Assembly (NCBI GenBank): GCA_009602735.1
Contig: WELA01005585.1
Location: forward strand, 1-64,000
Reading direction: 5' to 3'
Length of the DNA: 64,000 bases
Origin: Mesotaenium endlicherianum
Taxonomy: Eukaryota; Streptophyta; Zygnematophyceae; Zygnematales; Mesotaeniaceae
Shown: piece after piece, positions 48,114 to 58,250 of the stretch
How positions within the stretch are numbered: the first letter of the stretch is position 1
Layout of the letters: each line of letters begins with the position of its first letter
Notes under the pieces: model-generated
What the model was told of the DNA's origin: nothing
Database searches by the model: none
The model's input: the letters and a program-made list of their open reading frames with translations, nothing else
Translations under genes and position numbers: made by a program

Positions 48114-49661
48114 TCAAGGACGAACGAGCTGACGTGGGGCGAGTTGGACTCGCGGACGCAGCAGCAAAAGAGATGCGAGTCGGACGCGCTCCCGCTGACT
48201 GCGCTGCATGGGCCCTGCGCGTGTTGCGTGCGGATGAGGATGACGGTCGCGGAGGCGCGCAGCGGTGCGGGCCACCTTATGAGGAGGTGACCCAAACGGC
48301 CCGTCGCCGGCTATGTGACTACGCGGGACGTCAGCAGGCCAACCAGGCGGCGTCTGGTATAATGCGTGAGCTGCAGTGGTGGAGGAAGACTGTGCGTCAT
48401 GCTCGCGGGTGCGGAGATCGCGCAGACCGTCATACGGCGGTGTGACTGAGCGCGGGCGCGTGTCACGCAAAGGAGTGACCTCTCTCCCCTCGCGAAGAGG
48501 AGTGACCTCTCGTGCGTCCCTGGGAGTGTTGCGCAGAGGCGTGACCTCGCGGGCAGCCCTGGTATGCTCGCGGATCGGAGTGACCTCGCGTGCACGCCGG
48601 TCTAGGGGCAGAGTGCGGCGTGCGAAGCGTAGAGCTGGCCCGGCGTAGGGGGAAGGACCTGTACGTCGAGGACCGAGGATGCTGGTCCTGGCCACTATCT
48701 GATGCGCACGTCCGGCGTCGGGGTCGATAGCGGAGAAAGGAACCGTGGAGGCAGTGCTGGCGGAGGCGCGCCCTGGCCAGCCTGTGCTCAGGCTGTTGCC
48801 AGCGAACAAGTGCGTGACGTCACGGCACTCGTTGCTGGTCGAACAGTCGTGCTGTATCGGACGACTAGGCCTGCCGGCGCATGGATGGGCTCGACACGAA
48901 TTTGCCGTGGTCTTGTGTGAGAGAGAACTGAAGCCGGGAGGCCCTGTAGGCTGGCGTCGGACGCGAGCTGTAGGCGTAGGCGGCGGCGGCTCTGCCGACG
49001 ACTGGGCTGCGGGCTCCTTTGCGGCCTCCTGGGAAAACTCCTGCCCCTCCTCCTCCTCGCTACTCAATGACGCGTCGTCGGACCTGCCTGGGAACGCTGC
49101 CTGCCTCATGGCCTCGTCCTCAGACGTGGTAGTGCGTGGCCATGAGTCGCGTGTCCTGTGCGACGGTGCGGGTGAGGGCGACTGGGAGGCCATGCGAAAC
49201 TGGATGGCGACCCCCACAGGCACGTCATGCCGCACGCGGACGTGTAATCTTGAGGAGGGTCCGCTCGTCGCAAATGGCTGTGGCCGAGGTATGGCTGCTG
49301 CGGTTGTGGCTGCGTCATGAGCGTGAGCTGCAGCAGTAAGGGCAGCCGTGGCTACGGCGTGTGCCTCTACGGCGTCTGCCGCCATCTGACGCATCATGGC
49401 GTTATGCGCGGCGTAGATCCGCACTGTCTCCCTGGCTTGTGCGGCCAGAGCGTCAGCCTGCTCCTGGGGCGTGAGGTGGAGCTCGGCACCAGACAGCTCG
49501 AGATCCTCCTCCTGCGTCTCCAGTAAGCCGGCGCCGACGGAGACCTCGTCATCCTCGGCCCCCCTCTCATTGGTCTGAACCACGGACCAACCGTCGTCCA
49601 GCGCCATGAAGCCGTAGAGGGCGGACTCAGCGGAGCGACGATCCAAGATGTCAAGTGGCAC
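48114..49661 (-). CDS. Element A: Pol linker with REVTPLR repeats
   Basis: A 515-codon open frame between protease and methyltransferase, in the same frame as the latter. Its N-terminal part continues from the protease. A His/Ala-rich helix-like segment follows (ARETVRIYAAHNAMMRQMA), then an acidic stretch (SLSSEEEEGQEF) and Pro/Arg-rich disorder. About five copies of REVTPLR or close variants occur near 48450-48600. No enzyme domain is recognised. The short basic repeats could bind nucleic acid, but that is a guess. Confidence 0.7.
   Translation of the reverse strand: MPLDILDRRSAESALYGFMALDDGWSVVQTNERGAEDDEVSVGAGLLETQEEDLELSGAELHLTPQEQADALAAQARETVRIYAAHNAMMRQMAADAVEAHAVATAALTAAAHAHDAATTAAAIPRPQPFATSGPSSRLHVRVRHDVPVGVAIQFRMASQSPSPAPSHRTRDSWPRTTTSEDEAMRQAAFPGRSDDASLSSEEEEGQEFSQEAAKEPAAQSSAEPPPPTPTARVRRQPTGPPGFSSLSHKTTANSCRAHPCAGRPSRPIQHDCSTSNECRDVTHLFAGNSLSTGWPGRASASTASTVPFSAIDPDAGRAHQIVARTSILGPRRTGPSPYAGPALRFARRTLPLDRRAREVTPIREHTRAAREVTPLRNTPRDAREVTPLREGREVTPLRDTRPRSVTPPYDGLRDLRTREHDAQSSSTTAAHALYQTPPGWPADVPRSHIAGDGPFGSPPHKVARTAARLRDRHPHPHATRAGPMQRSQRERVRLASLLLLRPRVQLAPRQLVRP
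48450..48600 (-). repeat. Short tandem coding repeats (REVTPLR)
   Basis: Plus-strand GGAGTGACCTC or GGCGTGACCTC recurs about every 30-36 bases. On the minus strand each copy codes R-E-V-T-P-[LI]-R. Spacers differ in length, so the repeats are degenerate rather than a recent slippage tract. Confidence 0.75.
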
Positions 49662-50115
49662 AGATGCAGTGCGGGTCCCCCCTGACTGCCAGTCGGGTCA
49701 ATAAAAGACCCGCTCCACCCAGTTATCCACGGCAGCGCCGATAGGAAAGAGCACGTCCTGTCCAAGGAGCACGTCAAAGGTCTCGGAGCGAGTGACCAAC
49801 GCATGCCGGTGGATGGTCATCTCATCCGGAGTGCCGGGCCGAAAGGTGAAGCGGAGGGCCAGCCGCGTACGCCCGGTGACGGTCTCGGACGTGCCGGCAG
49901 CGGTGTTGATCCGCGTAGGCGAATCCTCTAGGTTGGCTGACGAGAGGCCTAGCTGGCAGGCTGACGAGGACTGGCTGGGCGCCAGTGTCGAACATGATGC
50001 GCTGCGGGGCCTGCGTGTTGACCAGCACGATGCCCTGCGAATTATACAAAAACGCAGCGTTAGGCGTGCTGATCATCCTGCGCTCATGCGCAGGTCGCGC
50101 GGGTGCGGAGAGCAC
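49662..50115 (-). pseudogene. Element A: aspartic protease
   Basis: Retropepsin-like fold with the active-site segment IMFDTGAQPVLVS in 49822-50115. A frame change after it leads to a frame reading SETVTGRTRLALRF, then DVLLGQDVLF near 49750. An in-frame TGA near 49699 (VFY*PDW) separates it from the linker ORF. The D-T-G triad and the later LLGQD segment are typical of Ty3/gypsy proteases, which cut Gag-Pol during particle maturation. Confidence 0.75.
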
Positions 50116-50146
50116 CGCGGCTGCCGCGTCTGACGTTGGCCTGCTG

Positions 50147-52003
50147 TCAGAGGCGCGCTGGCTGGCCCTGCGCGACTAAAGCAGTAGCTGGGTTGCTTGC
50201 TGTGTGGCTTCCATTGACACTTCGAGCTCCGCGAAGGAGACTGCGGGCATGCGGTGAAGCGCCAGCGAGATGACCTCGGCGCTGAGCTGCACCGTGGTCA
50301 TCGGCGAGGCCATCGCTTGAGGCGCGAAGGCCGCTGGCGCTGTTGGCGTGTCCAGCACGCGGAACGAGCGGGGCAGACGCGGCGCCTCCTCCGTGCGACG
50401 CCCCTGATTTGGCCCGGCGCGCTTCTGTGCCACCGCTGGGCGTCCGGCTACCACCAAAGCGTGCTTGCGCCGTGCGCTGCCGTCTGCTGTGCGGCCTCCA
50501 AGTGGCACTGTGCATGCGCAGCAAACCAGAATGGGGCCGCACGCGGCTGCAACAGCAGGCGCAACCGCTCGGACAGCCAGTACACGAGCGGATGGCACAC
50601 CTAGCGCTGGCGTACCTGGCGCTGGTGCTCCCAGCACGGATGCACCTGGCGCTGGCGCACCTGGCGCTGGCGCGTTTGGCGCAGGCGCACCTGGCGCTGG
50701 CGTCGTGGGGGTAGCGAGAGCAAGTGCGGCCGCTCCTGAGCATGCCTGCGCAGTCGTCGGCGCAGGTGCCTGGCATGCTGACTCAGCCGTCGCTGCTGGC
50801 GCTGCCTTGGCGATCGGAAGGCCGCCAGGTGGCGCTGGCCCACCTGGTATTGGCGCCGTGAGATGCGCTGGCTCGGGTCCTCCTGCAGCTGGCGCCTCGG
50901 CAAACGCCGGTGCCTCCGTCGGGGCGGCTGTCCATGCCAGCGCCGCTTCGACCGCAGGAGCTTCGGCTGCTGGCACGAACGCCGGAGCTGGCGCAGGCTT
51001 GGCTGCTGGCAGCCTGACAAGTGGCGTTTTGAGGGCGTGCTGGGCCTACCAGGTCGCGTCGCCCGACCGTGGCCGGTGTCGGTATCGGCTGCCCTAGGCA
51101 AGGCACGTGGCGCCCTCCAGGTAGCGCGCGCGCTCGCCGGGACCCTTGCCGCGCTTATTGCGCAATCCCAAGGGTTTTGTGCGCAGCCAGGGTTTAAGCC
51201 CTGGCTGTGCGCAGCCGTGTGCGTGCTGTCGCAGCTCCGAACGGAGATGCAACCGCACAGCGCGATCGGAGATGTCGCTCCCTGACTTGGGACGTCAGTC
51301 GCGGCCGCCAGATCTGTGCTGGCTGGGTCGGACATTGTGCGCGTGCCAAATGGCGGCACGTGTGCGCAGTTGCTGTACGCAGCAGCTGACGTGGCTGCCG
51401 TGAGGTGGTCACGTGGCTGGCTGCTGAGCGAGCCCTGCAGTGCGGTGCGCGGCGTGTGCGGGCGTTTTCAGACATGCGCAGGTGTGCAGCTGCCGTCAAG
51501 TCTTGCCAGCCGCGCACGCGTCAGGTGCGACGGCTGCTGGCGCGGCTGCCAGGACTGGCGCAGGTGTGGTTGCTGGGGGGCTGCCAGGACTGGCGCACGT
51601 GTGGTTGCTGGGGGGCTGGCAAGTGGCGCCTCCCAATCGCTCTTGGGGTTGGGGGCTGGTGTCCGGTCCAACATCCAGGTCGGTGTTGGCTGCCTCGGAC
51701 GCCGCTCGCGACGCCTTCCCCCCAATACGTGCATACGCCGAAGCCCCCGTAGCGCGAATTGCGTCAGCGCGAGGGTTTTGTGCGCAGCCAGGGTTGAAGC
51801 CCTGGCTTTGCGCAGCCGTGAGCGTGCCGTCGGCGCCCCGCACGGCAATCTGGCCGCACAGCGCAATTGAAGATGCCCCCTCCTGACTGGGAATGGCGAT
51901 CGCGGCCGCCGAATCTGCGCTGGCCGTGTCGGACTGCGTGCGCGCGCTACGTGGAAGGACGTGTGCGCCGCTGACGTGCGCAGCTGCTGCTGTGGCTGCC
52001 GAG
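50147..52003 (-). other. Element A: low-complexity Gag-protease spacer with duplications
   Basis: GC-rich and open in several frames for long stretches (for example 50176-50976 with many APAPGAPAP-type repeats), with no recognised domain. Two parts, about 51160-51370 and 51757-51970, are copies of each other offset by 601 bp. Each holds a hairpin (51185-51206, 51786-51807) with perfect 8-bp arms. A 36-bp unit near 51545-51620 is also doubled. I see only disordered-protein composition here. Confidence 0.55.
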
Positions 52004-54096
52004 CTACAATCTTGTAGCTGGCTGCCCGGCAAGCCTTGCGCCGCCGTGTGAGATGTGAGCGGACGCGTGAGAGCGAGTGTGCGCGTGGCTGCCGACAAGA
52101 GCGGCCTGGCCTGCCGGACACGCGGCAAGTGTCGGCGCATGCTGGACCCTGCTCCTTGCAGCAGCCAACAGGGTGAGACCCTCCTGGCGTTGCCGGCTGG
52201 TGCGCAGATCTGCGCACGGAATGGCGACGCGTATGGCGAGGGACGCGGCAGCCGTGTGTGCTGCAGACGTGTCACTCAGCTGGCGAGCACGCCCTGTTGC
52301 GATAGCTATCGATACGCAGATTGCTGGCAGCACTGTTGGCGTCAGCAGGACGGCACAGACCAGAGGGGCTGCCGAAGCCTGCGGCTGTGCTGGCGTGTGT
52401 GCCGGACCGTCTAGGGGCGCGTCGGGAGCTGCAGCGTCTGTGACGCCGGGTAGCGAGACCGTGTGCGCCTGCAGCCTGCCATCTGGCAGCCAGACCGGAC
52501 GATTGCAGCAGCTGCTGACGGACATCAGCGCAGAGTGCGCAGGTTTGGCAGAAGCGTCTGCGCAGACGTCTACGGCGGTGGTCGCCGTAGCTCGGTCGTG
52601 GGGCGGGCGCGTGCGAGGCTGCAGCGCTGCTATAGCGCCAGGTGCCAGCCTCTGGGCCTGCCACATGTAGGCGTCATGAAAGTGCGCAGGAGCTGCGCGG
52701 GCGCCAGCTGTCGGAGCTGAAGCGTCGGACGGCGGGACGCGTGTGAAGAGGGCTCCGCACGCGTCGTAACTGTCGGTAGCAACGAGGCCGCGGAGTCTGG
52801 CGATCTCTGCGTTGGCCTCTACGAGGGCGTCGCTGACGTCGTCAAAATTGTAGTAATCGGCTCCGGGGGTCAACGTGGCGTCCATCGTAGCCGAGGCTGC
52901 AGTCATCAAGGGGCGTCCACCCGTGCAAGGGTTACGCATGCCCCAAAGTCCTGCTGCTGGCGCAGGGCCGTCACGAGCGCGTCCGTTCTCGACGTCGCGC
53001 TTCTTCTGCAGGCATACAATCTGCAGGTGGCCGGCCTTGCCACAGTAGGTGCAATCACCGGGCTTGCCATTCTGCGCAATAGTGCAATTCTGGCAAGAGT
53101 GGCCCGTCTTCCCGCAAGACCAACAGGGGTCGCTCGTCGTGGCGGCCATGGAAATGCGGCCACGCGGAGCCCCGCGCTGCTGGGTCTGCTGGGACAGCTG
53201 AGAGCGCTGAGGCTGCTGCTGCTGCTGGGACTGGCAAGCCGGAGTTGGGCGCATTGTCGTGGATGGCAGCACCGAAGACTCCTGGCGTACGCCCGTGGAT
53301 ACGAGGCCTACATGGTTGCTAATGTTGCTCCGTGCGGCGGCCAAGCTCTGCTTCTCGACTGAGAGGTAAGCGTCCTCCAGCGAGTATTTGGAGCCGATGT
53401 GGTAGATGAGAGGAGCCATGGCTCGCTCTCTCAAACGTGGCTCTACGGCGCGGAAGAAGATCTCCGCTGCCTCCCGGTCAGTGACGGTGCCAACGTCTTG
53501 GCGAAGGTGCGTCAAGCGGCGGTACATCATGCGGATCGTCTCGTTCTTGCGGCGGAAGAAGTGGTGCAGCTCGTACACCTTCTCTTCGGTCGCAGCCTGG
53601 AACTCCTTCTTGAGGACGTCCCAGAAGGCCTTGACCAGATCAGCGAGGAGGGTCTCCACTGGGGGTTCCCCCACAGGCTCTGTGCGTGCGTAGATCTCGT
53701 CACCCTTCTCACGGAATGTGTCACGGGCCTCCTAGAGGAGATAGCGCATGAGCGTATAGAACACTCACGCTTAGTGAGCGCGGGCGTCTTATGCCTTGCG
53801 GTTACGAAATCAGCCTCGAACTTTGAGATTGTGTCGTCCAGATCACAGGTTCCTAGTCTGCCGCTGAAGCGGAAGAGGGAGGACCTGTCAGCCTTGACCT
53901 CATGGTCACTTGCCATGGGATACCAAGAATCGTGGTGAGCCCACTGGGAAGACGGCTCAGGGACAATCACAGGAAGCACGAGTGCCGGCTGTTCCCCTTC
54001 AGAGGGTTCAGTGACAGTACTGAGATCGGAGTCTGAGTCGTCTCCACTATCCCCTTTGTAGTAAGGCTGGTAAGCACGCCCACTACGAGTAGGCAT
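52004..54096 (-). pseudogene. Element A: Gag
   Basis: Starts at the ATG at 54096 (MPTRSGRAYQPYYKG, acidic region after it). The frame changes near 53758, and a TAG follows in the new frame near 53732. The main part is 52004-53674 (556 codons): a Gag capsid-like domain (VKAFWDVLKKEFQAATEEKVYELHHFF in part, RRKNETIRMMYRRL) and two CCHC zinc knuckles (CWSCGKTGHSCQNC and CTYCGKAGHLQIVC). A Ser/Ala/Pro-rich tail follows. Gag packages the RNA into particles; two knuckles instead of the single one of B and C is a difference between the families. Confidence 0.85.
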
Positions 54097-54140
54097 ACGC
54101 TGAAGATTCTAATTGTGTGCAGGCAAAGAGAGATCTTTTT

Positions 54141-55155
54141 AGAAGTAAGGAGTGTACTCTCCAGAGTGAGCACCTCAAGACTGTAATCTGGTAGGAAAAC
54201 AACTAATGAAGTCTGGTCCAAAAGATCACTGGAAGCACATCATGATCTTCAAGAGTAGTCCTATGGCACGGGGTATAAGCTGTGACTTTGCTCACCACTT
54301 GTGAAGTTCTTCTAGTGATTGGAAGCCAGCAAGGCTTGCTCTTCACAAGAGAGAGACTAAGTGGTCCTGAAGACACAAGAGATAAAAGTGTAAGCTTTAC
54401 TGATAATCTCTGGGACTTACAACTGGCATAATGGGACTTCTAAAAAGATGTTCCTCTAGGGACATCTCTAGCACTTATACTCCTGAAAACCCGGCGTCGT
54501 ATGCGGCGGATCCAATGCATGTAGTCACTCTAGAAGGCTCTTCTATGTCCACTAATGTGTACAAGGCATGTACTAGCACTCCTATAGGCTAAGCATAACT
54601 CAAACCAATCAAAGCAAAGCACGTAGAATATGCTAAGTGTCTCTCATTGGTGGAGCTTACCTTGGGTAGTTCTACCTAGATAGCGCCTCAAAAGTGAATC
54701 TGAAACTTGAGGAAGCTTCCTCTAGGAGTAGGTGATGCAGTCACCAAGTTATAGCCTCAATGATGCACTTATACTATGGAAATGCAAGACTTATGTAGTC
54801 TAAAGGGCTCGCGGATTTGTGCGCACAAAGCTAGGGGTCCTTGGAGTCACGAATAGTCAACATTGTCACCTTTGGGTGCATTGAGTCACAAGTTGGCCAT
54901 TTGGTGTGATTCCGCTAGGTGCCGAAAGGAGTGCGGACTAGATCGCGTCTATCTCGCTCGATAACTAACCAAATGACGCGAAACCGGTGCCATTTGGAAG
55001 ATGCTTTGAAGCGCTACACTTTGGTGACTCGGAGATCTAGAGAAGGTCAACATATGGATGCGTGAAGTCAATGCAAAGTTGGTCTTCCTAGGTTGATGGT
55101 TCACACACGTAGAACTTGGTTTTGTACGTCAACCTCGACTTAATAAATCATGACA
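54141..55155 (-). repeat. LTR-like unit, second copy, segment 3
   Basis: From TAAGGAGTG (54146) to AATCATGACA (55155) this matches 34086-35097 almost base for base over 1 kb. It closes the second copy and is followed by AGGC (55156-55159), matching AGGC at 33947-33950 before the first copy. Confidence 0.85.
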
Positions 55156-56644
55156 AGGCCAAGAAGGCGGAAGAGGATAGGCAAGCCGAGGAGAGGCGGA
55201 AGCAGCAGGCTGAAAAAGAAGAACAAAGGAGAATCAGCAGCTACCGCTACACAGTATTGGGCAAGGGCTTTGATTTACTAGAAGAGGCCTTCAAGTATGC
55301 CCAAAGAAGTCGCAATGAGTCACAGAAGGACATTTTGCAGAGGGAAGGGGAGACATTCAAAAACTTTGACAAGTATATAGAGGTCAGCACAGGGCTCCTC
55401 CTCTACCACGATTATGCCAGGATAGTAGGGTATACAGTCAGAGAGGCCAAGGCAATGGCCCAAGTGAATGAGGCAGGAGCTGTATCGATCCCAGGTATCT
55501 GGGGGAAGGATAGGGTCATCAAGATGATCCCCATGTACGCGGACAGCTTTAAGGACTCTACACCCCATAATAGGTTCAAGGCCATGTATAATGAGATGGA
55601 GAGGAGAAGCTGGGAGTTCTTGGCCAGGGAAACCAGTCAGCTGGACTTCGCAGGGCACTGGTACCCGTGCACTCTGAAAAGGACGGACCCTGCCTTCTTC
55701 CAGAAGCCCACCGATTGGCGGTGGATGATCATCAACATGAGGGACCAGCAGAATGACTAGGCGAAGGATGAGGATTTCCTAACAGACCTACAGGGGAACA
55801 TACTGTTGCCTCCTCACATTGCACCTTGGGACCCAAGACTGGATGGAGTCAGAGACTGCACGAGCCAAGAAATGCAGGAGGACAGGAGCAGGGCCCGTGA
55901 GTCATTCTTTATAGGAAAGCATGTTTATGCAAATGGGCAAGCAAGCAGGGAGAAAAGGACTTATATGCGGTCCGGACCCAACAGCCACCACCAGCACCCA
56001 AAAGGGAAAGGTCAGTAGGGTATTCTTTTTCTTGGGAAGAGCTAGAGCAGCAGACAAAAGAAACCCCAGCGGTCTGAGAGGAACCAGGGGAAGGAGAGGA
56101 GGAGGGGTCAGAGGAAGAAGAGGAAGGCGAGGAGGCGGACACTAGCCCCGCTGTGATCTTGACACCTGCCACATCCCCTGTAAGGGAGGAGACTGGGATG
56201 GCCTTGCGACAGCTCGTTGAAGAAGAGGATATCACTTGGCTAGGAACTGCCAGAGGACAGAGTCCATCTGCAGGCACGGAAATCCAGTCAGACAGGGCAG
56301 ACAGGAGGGCTGCTAGAGAGATAGCCAGAGGCCTGCCAGCATCTCCCTGGCAAAGAGGGCATGTGCCCTTGGCTCATGTCATGCAACATCCTTCTGGGAT
56401 GCCGGTATATGTACCTGTCAGTTTGAGGGCTGCCCAGGAGAAGGCTGCCTCCCTTCAGTTTCAGACTGTGCAGGAGGAAACAGCCCAGTTACTGCGTTCT
56501 CCGCGGGGCCCCTACGCGGATCCCCTAGGCTTCAGGAGACCCCAAGACAGGAGGAGGTCTGGCTCCCTGAGTCTAGGGCCCCAGGAACATCTCCCTCCTA
56601 ATGGCAATAGGCTGGGGACGGAAGGGACAGCACGCTGTTACTAA
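55156..56644 (+). pseudogene. Element D: gag-like ORF, right part, function unknown
   Basis: Continues the charged coiled coil (KKAEEDRQAEERRKQQAEK), then a folded-looking region (YTVLGKGFDLLEEAFKYAQ in part, DYARIVGYTVREAKAMA, WEFLARETSQLDFAGHW) up to a stop at 55758-55760. A further region follows to 56018, then in another frame 56153-56644 a Pro/Arg-rich tail. No zinc knuckle, protease or RT is seen. Its place before a polypurine tract and LTR suggests a Gag-only, non-autonomous element. I do not recognise the family. Confidence 0.55.
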
Positions 56645-56686
56645 TGTTAGTGTTGTCGAGGCGATAACATGTTAAGTTGGAGGGAT

Positions 56687-57404
56687 TGTAATGAATCAGT
56701 ATATTGGTTGATATAATATTTATTTAAATATAATAGTTAAATAAGTTCAGCCTGCTGAACTTTAGTTAATATTGAGTCTACTGGATTTTATAGAATAATC
56801 AGTTTAATGACTCAGCCGAGGGCAGCAGGCTGAAGTCAACTTAGGTCAGCTTGCTGACACATTCTTTGACAGCCAGCTGACTTTCATACTCGGTAGCAGC
56901 GAACTGCCTAGATATGCATTTAAGTGTGGTGGGCTAGATGAATGGCCAGATGACATCCTTAGGATGGATGACGATTTGGGATGATGAGAGATGGTGGTGG
57001 ATTTGGTTGGCCGAGGTCCTACCAACGTGGTTAACTCCTGGGTAGGCGGTGCCATCGCACTGGCCGTTGAACAGTAAACTCATTCCATGTCATATGCTAG
57101 GTATTGCTCTCGAGTTCGGCATTCGAAAACAAGGCCAACTCTCTTGTACAGCTTACTGAGAGAGATTTGAATCCAAGGCGAGAAGCGATTGATATGCACT
57201 GTCTCCTAGCCTTGCTTATGTGTGAGTTTATTGATTGCATAATTGATGCTAGTTTACTTCCATTTGACTTCCGAGTATTGTCAACTGCTAGTACATTGTC
57301 TTTTGCTGTTTAATCAATTAACACCAAATACCATAAAGATTACTTGCTGATATAAAGATCTTCATTAATTGTTAATCGCCTATTTGGTAAGTCGATTCAT
57401 TTCA
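56687..57404 (+). repeat. Element D 3' LTR
   Basis: 718 bp with near-perfect inverted ends, TGTAATGAATC and GATTCATTTCA. It is preceded by a purine-rich tract (56676-56686, GTTGGAGGGAT) that fits a polypurine tract for plus-strand priming. I found no second copy in the window, so the 5' LTR of D is missing here. Right of it the integrase of element E begins abruptly. Confidence 0.65.
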
Positions 57405-58082
57405 CTCAAGGCAAAATTTGCGCAAAGCAGACTTTATGGTTTGCACCATCCGTTCTGCTAGACCATCCGCCTGTGGGTGATCTCTTGACGTAGTGCGATG
57501 GTCAATGAAGCATCTGTCCAAGAGTTTCTGAAAAGATCCTTGGAACTCAGACCCTTGGTCTGTCAATATTTATGCTGGAGCTCCATGACGTACAATCACA
57601 CCGTTGAGAAGCGCTTCCGCGGTCCCCAAGCTTTCTTTAGTAGTTAGAGGTACAACCTCTATCCACTTGGAGAAATGCTCAATCATGACCATAATGTACT
57701 TGTTACCTTGTTTGGACAGCGGTAGCTCTCCTGCGAGATCGCAGCTCCATCGGTAGCCTAGGCCCATGATTGGCAGAGGTTGCAGGTGTGGGTGTTGCTG
57801 CGTGAAACCAGCCTTAACGCGATCACAGCTTTTGCAGGCCTTGATCACATCCTCACACTGCTGCTTCATGCCCCTCCACCAGTAAGAGAGCTCCAGAAGA
57901 CTATATGTCATCTTGACACCATAGTGTCCAGTATTCTTGTGCATTTCCTGCACCAGAGCTCGCCTTTTGGTGGGTTCTGGCACCAACTTCTCCTGACCAG
58001 TTACTTCAATCTTGAAGAGGTTATTGCATTTCCAACAAAATCTTTTAGCTCGATGGCTCACCTGGTCCTTTTCTTTCACCAA
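57405..58082 (-). pseudogene. Element E: integrase
   Basis: 57570-58082 (170 codons) has the HHCC domain (HKNTGHYGVKM...CKSCDRV) and first catalytic Asp (WSCDLAGELP). After a stop at 57570 the same text goes on to TDQGSEFQGSF and the Glu region (SRDHPQADGLAERMVQT) and breaks off at 57405. The loss of the C-terminal domain comes from the junction with the D LTR. Confidence 0.8.
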
Positions 58083-58250
58083 TAATCCTTCTATGTGGAC
58101 TCCCGTCTTCAGCCAATGCTTAGTGGCTTGATCTTTTCAGATCTCTGGACTAAACAGGGTAAGAGGCTCAGCTTCTCCTGACGCTACCATTCTAGCCATT
58201 TCGGCCTGGTAGGCAGCCAATTTTGTTGGGCTGCTCGGATCTTTGTCTTC

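Larger units (their letters stand above)
43127..54140 (-). mobile_element. Ty3/gypsy element A encoding a DNA cytosine methyltransferase
   Basis: Minus-strand internal region about 11 kb long: Gag with two zinc knuckles, a long low-complexity linker, aspartic protease, linker with repeats, C5-cytosine methyltransferase, RT, RNase H, integrase. The left end is a G8 polypurine-like tract (43127-43134); the right end lies about 45 bp before the gag ATG (54096). Both ends sit inside the second copy of the 1.15-kb LTR-like unit, at the same point in it, so the usual LTR-internal-LTR order is disturbed. Gag and most of Pol carry stops and frame changes; the methyltransferase frame is open. Confidence 0.85.

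Noticed and set aside
48450-48600. CRISPR-like array
   Set aside because: Short, degenerate coding repeats with variable spacing inside a retroelement ORF of a eukaryote.
48702-49339. Plus-strand ORFs opposite the Pol linker of A
   Set aside because: Shadow frames of the minus-strand linker; no domain and no neighbours on that strand.
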